Assembly: GCA_000023185.1 (NCBI GenBank)
Contig: CP001624.1
Span: 124,001 to 188,000, forward strand
DNA from: Rhizobium leguminosarum bv. trifolii WSM1325
GTDB taxonomy: Bacteria > Pseudomonadota > Alphaproteobacteria > Rhizobiales > Rhizobiaceae
Length of the DNA stretch: 64,000 bases
Direction of reading: 5' to 3'
Positions 61,646-64,000 of this stretch are shown piece by piece. The position numbers were made by a program, and so were the translations under genes. Under the pieces are notes generated by a model. The model did not search any database. It was given only the letters and a program-made list of their open reading frames with translations, and had not been told where the DNA came from. Positions within the stretch are counted from its first letter, which is position 1, and each line of letters starts with the position of its first letter.

Positions 61646-62215
61646 ATGTTGAAAGAACTTCGTCCGGCGGTCGTCATGATCGTTGCCACCACCGCCATCA
61701 CCGGCCTTCTCTATCCGCTCGCCATGACCGGTGCCGCCCAGGCCCTCTTTCCGAAGCAGGCGAACGGCAGCCTGATCGGGAACAACGGCCAGGTGATCGG
61801 CTCAATGCTGATCGGCCAGGCCTTCACCAGCGACAAATATTTCCACGGCCGTCCTTCGGCCGCCGGCGACGGCTACAATGCGGCTGCCTCCAGCGGCTCG
61901 AATCTCGGCCCGACCAGCCAGAAGCTGATCGACCGCGTCAAGGGCGACTACAACGCCGCCAAAGCGACGAACCCGAACGCGGAGGTGCCGGCCGACCTCG
62001 TCACCGCTTCGGGCAGCGGCCTCGATCCGCATATCTCGCCGGAGGCTGCCTATTTCCAGGTGGCGCGTGTTGCCAAGGCGCGAAGCCTTGATGAGGCCAA
62101 GGTCAAGGCGCTGGTCGACGGCGCCGTAGAAGACCGCGAGCTCGGCATTCTCGGCGAACCCAGGGTCAATGTTCTGGCGTTGAATCAGAGCCTTGATGCT
62201 TCTATGACTGAGTGA
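61646..62215 (+). CDS. kdpC: potassium-transporting ATPase subunit C
   Basis: A 189-residue KdpC. One N-terminal membrane segment ([17 protein letters not shown]) is followed by a periplasmic domain with [21 protein letters not shown] and [15 protein letters not shown], the family signature. It assembles and stabilises the complex. AAGGAG precedes the ATG. Confidence 0.95.
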   Translation: MLKELRPAVVMIVATTAITGLLYPLAMTGAAQALFPKQANGSLIGNNGQVIGSMLIGQAFTSDKYFHGRPSAAGDGYNAAASSGSNLGPTSQKLIDRVKGDYNAAKATNPNAEVPADLVTASGSGLDPHISPEAAYFQVARVAKARSLDEAKVKALVDGAVEDRELGILGEPRVNVLALNQSLDASMTE

Positions 62216-62327
62216 CCCTGATAGGCTGGGCGCCCTTTTTCTTCCCATCGCTGCGCTAACCGGAGGGGCGAAGGATAGGAAGATATAGCGCCCGTCCTCG
62301 GCAGCCATCTGCAGAAAGACCATACGC

Positions 62328-64000
62328 ATGCCAGACGACAGTCGCGACCAGGCCGGCAGGCCCTCGCCCGATGCGCTTCTCGAAAAAGCCCGGGCTGAAA
62401 CGCGCGGCCGTCTGAAGATCTTTCTCGGAGCCGCACCCGGTGTCGGCAAGACTTACGAGATGCTCGTCTCCGGCCGTGCCAAGATCGCCGACGGTCTCGA
62501 TGTCGTCATCGGCGTCGTCGAGACCCACGACCGCAAGGAGACCGAAGCGCTTATCCCCGGCTTCGAGATCATCCCTCGCGTCGAAATCAGCTACAGGGGC
62601 CGGGCGCTCGAGGAAATGGACCTCGACGGCATCCTTGCCCGCCGGCCTGATCTCGTGCTGGTCGACGAACTCGCCCACACCAATGCCGAGGGCAGCCGCC
62701 ATCCGAAGCGTTATCTCGACGTCAAGGAATTGCTCGATCGCGGTATCGACGTCTATACGACGCTGAACATCCAGCACGTCGAAAGCCTGAACGACGTCGT
62801 CTCGCAGATCACCCGCATCCGCGTGCGCGAGACTGTGCCGGACTCGATCATCGACCTTGCCGACGACATCGAGATCATCGACCTGACGCCGGATGATCTG
62901 ATCAAGCGCCTGCATGACGGCAAGGTCTACATGCCGCGCACCGCCGAGCGGGCGCTGACCAATTATTTCACGCCTGGCAACCTGACGGCGCTCAGAGAAC
63001 TTGCGCTGCGCAAGACCGCCCAGCGCGTCGACGACCAGTTGCTTTCCCATATGCAGGCCCATGCAATTTCCGGCCCATGGGCGGCGGGCGAGCGGGTGCT
63101 CGTCTCGGTCGACCACCATTCACGTTCCGCTTCGCTGGTGCGTTACGCCGCCCGCATGGCCTCGCGGCTGCGTGCGCCATGGGCCGCCGTCTATATCGAG
63201 ACCAACCGCTCGATCAATCTGACCGAAGCCGAACGCGATACCGTCGCCGCGACGCTGCGCCTCGCCGAGCAGCTCGGTGGCGAGGCGATTACCCTTCCCG
63301 GTCGCGAGGTGGCTGAAGAGCTCGTCGGCCACGCCACTGCCAACAACGTCACCCATATCGTCATCGGCGCCCCGAAGAAGCCGACATGGCGGGACTGGTG
63401 GGGCCGCTCGATCACCGACGAGCTGATCCGCAGGGCCGGCGAGATCAGCGTCCATGTCATTTCCGGCAATGAGAAGGACGGCACCACCGCGCGCGGCGTG
63501 AGGGCGGCGGCCACCCCGCCGCCATTGGATCTCGGGGCCTACCTGCTGGCGACCGGTTATGTCGCCATCGCGCTCGCCGTCGGCGTCGTGCTCGACCAGG
63601 TGCTCGACGTGCGCAACCTCGCCCTCGTCTTTCTGATGGCCGTGCTGACCTCAGCCGTCCTCCACGGCCTGCGGCCGGCCCTTTACAGTTGCATCCTCAG
63701 CGCGCTGTCCTTCAACTTCTTCTTCCTGCCGCCGCGCTACACGCTGACGATCAGCGATCCGGAAAGCGTGCTTGCGCTCTTCTTCTTCTTGGGCGTCGCC
63801 ATCATCGCCAGCAACCTGACGGCGACCGTGCAGCGCCAGGCCGCCGCCGCCCGCCAGCGGGCGCGCACGACCGAAGACCTTTATCTCTTCTCGAAAAAGC
63901 TCGCCGGCACCGGCACGCTCGATGACGTGCTCTGGGCAACCGCCTTCCAGCTTGCCTCGATGCTGAAGGTCCGCGTCGTGCTGCTGCTGCCGGAAGAGGG
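62328..64000 (+). CDS. kdpD: osmosensitive K+ channel histidine kinase, N-terminal part
   Basis: The start of KdpD, cut by the window edge after about 557 codons of a usual ~900. Residues 34-42 hold the KdpD Walker A GAAPGVGKT, followed by VVETHDRKET and VLVDELAHTN. A universal-stress-protein domain is at about 245-370 (VLVSVDHHSRSASLVRYAARM), and four hydrophobic segments begin near residue 410. The kinase core is beyond the window. It would phosphorylate KdpE to turn on kdp at low K+. It follows kdpC by 112 bases. Confidence 0.93.
   Translation, partial: MPDDSRDQAGRPSPDALLEKARAETRGRLKIFLGAAPGVGKTYEMLVSGRAKIADGLDVVIGVVETHDRKETEALIPGFEIIPRVEISYRGRALEEMDLDGILARRPDLVLVDELAHTNAEGSRHPKRYLDVKELLDRGIDVYTTLNIQHVESLNDVVSQITRIRVRETVPDSIIDLADDIEIIDLTPDDLIKRLHDGKVYMPRTAERALTNYFTPGNLTALRELALRKTAQRVDDQLLSHMQAHAISGPWAAGERVLVSVDHHSRSASLVRYAARMASRLRAPWAAVYIETNRSINLTEAERDTVAATLRLAEQLGGEAITLPGREVAEELVGHATANNVTHIVIGAPKKPTWRDWWGRSITDELIRRAGEISVHVISGNEKDGTTARGVRAAATPPPLDLGAYLLATGYVAIALAVGVVLDQVLDVRNLALVFLMAVLTSAVLHGLRPALYSCILSALSFNFFFLPPRYTLTISDPESVLALFFFLGVAIIASNLTATVQRQAAAARQRARTTEDLYLFSKKLAGTGTLDDVLWATAFQLASMLKVRVVLLLPEE

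Overview
The window looks like a piece of a Rhizobium chromosome or large replicon, closest in style to the R. leguminosarum / R. etli group. The reasons are a high-GC, densely packed coding pattern, a complete rhizobial L-rhamnose locus (rhaD-rhaI divergent from rhaR-S-T-P-Q-U-K), a BetC-type choline sulfatase, RIME-like palindromic mosaic repeats, and an alphaproteobacterial regulator repertoire (candidate RirA, CtrA and ECF41-type sites). No rRNA, tRNA, CRISPR array, plasmid origin or intact insertion sequence was seen.

Layout. 0-6.5 kb: the end of betC, an amidase / sugar-isomerase-like pair, several small proteins, a TetR regulator divergent from a 71-residue protein, and a stress-type short-chain dehydrogenase. 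6.7-10.6 kb: an IclR regulator and a COG3964-type amidohydrolase that share a promoter motif, then an ECF41-like sigma factor divergent from an AhpD-like protein with two facing sigma-specific promoters between them. 10.6-21.7 kb: L-rhamnose uptake and catabolism. RhaSTPQ import rhamnose, RhaU interconverts anomers, RhaI isomerises, RhaK phosphorylates, RhaD cleaves and oxidises, and RhaR regulates. A small membrane-protein gene lies antisense between rhaD and rhaI. 21.8-30.6 kb: a hydratase-like enzyme, then a ferric-siderophore locus (AraC regulator, TonB-dependent receptor, ATPase, Tat-exported binding protein, double-length permease, DUF2218-SIP reductase). 30.6-37.8 kb: a Liv-type ABC importer operon ending in a GMC oxidoreductase and a 3-hydroxyisobutyrate dehydrogenase-like enzyme, all on the minus strand.

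37.9-50.5 kb is the accessory part: an orphan protein, then a nine-gene minus-strand surface-polysaccharide cluster. It holds an OPX/ExoF-like export protein, three recognisable glycosyltransferases, a DUF6492-like protein, a large GT-C-like membrane protein, a DUF1616-like membrane protein, a Wzx-like flippase and a secreted GH5 glycosidase. A perfect TTAA-N7-TTAAC (CtrA-type) palindrome precedes the cluster and a transposase remnant flanks it. This cluster is the best candidate for an undescribed system here.

50.5-57 kb: LysR, cupin, glutaryl-CoA dehydrogenase, a DUF4126 protein with a flavin disulfide reductase, a DedA protein and a polyol dehydrogenase. 57.4-64 kb: a kdp potassium-uptake operon (kdpF, A, B, C, and kdpD cut by the window edge) with two extra unannotated small membrane ORFs, one of which contains a 12-bp perfect palindrome.

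All product calls come from reading motifs and remembered family features. No search was run.
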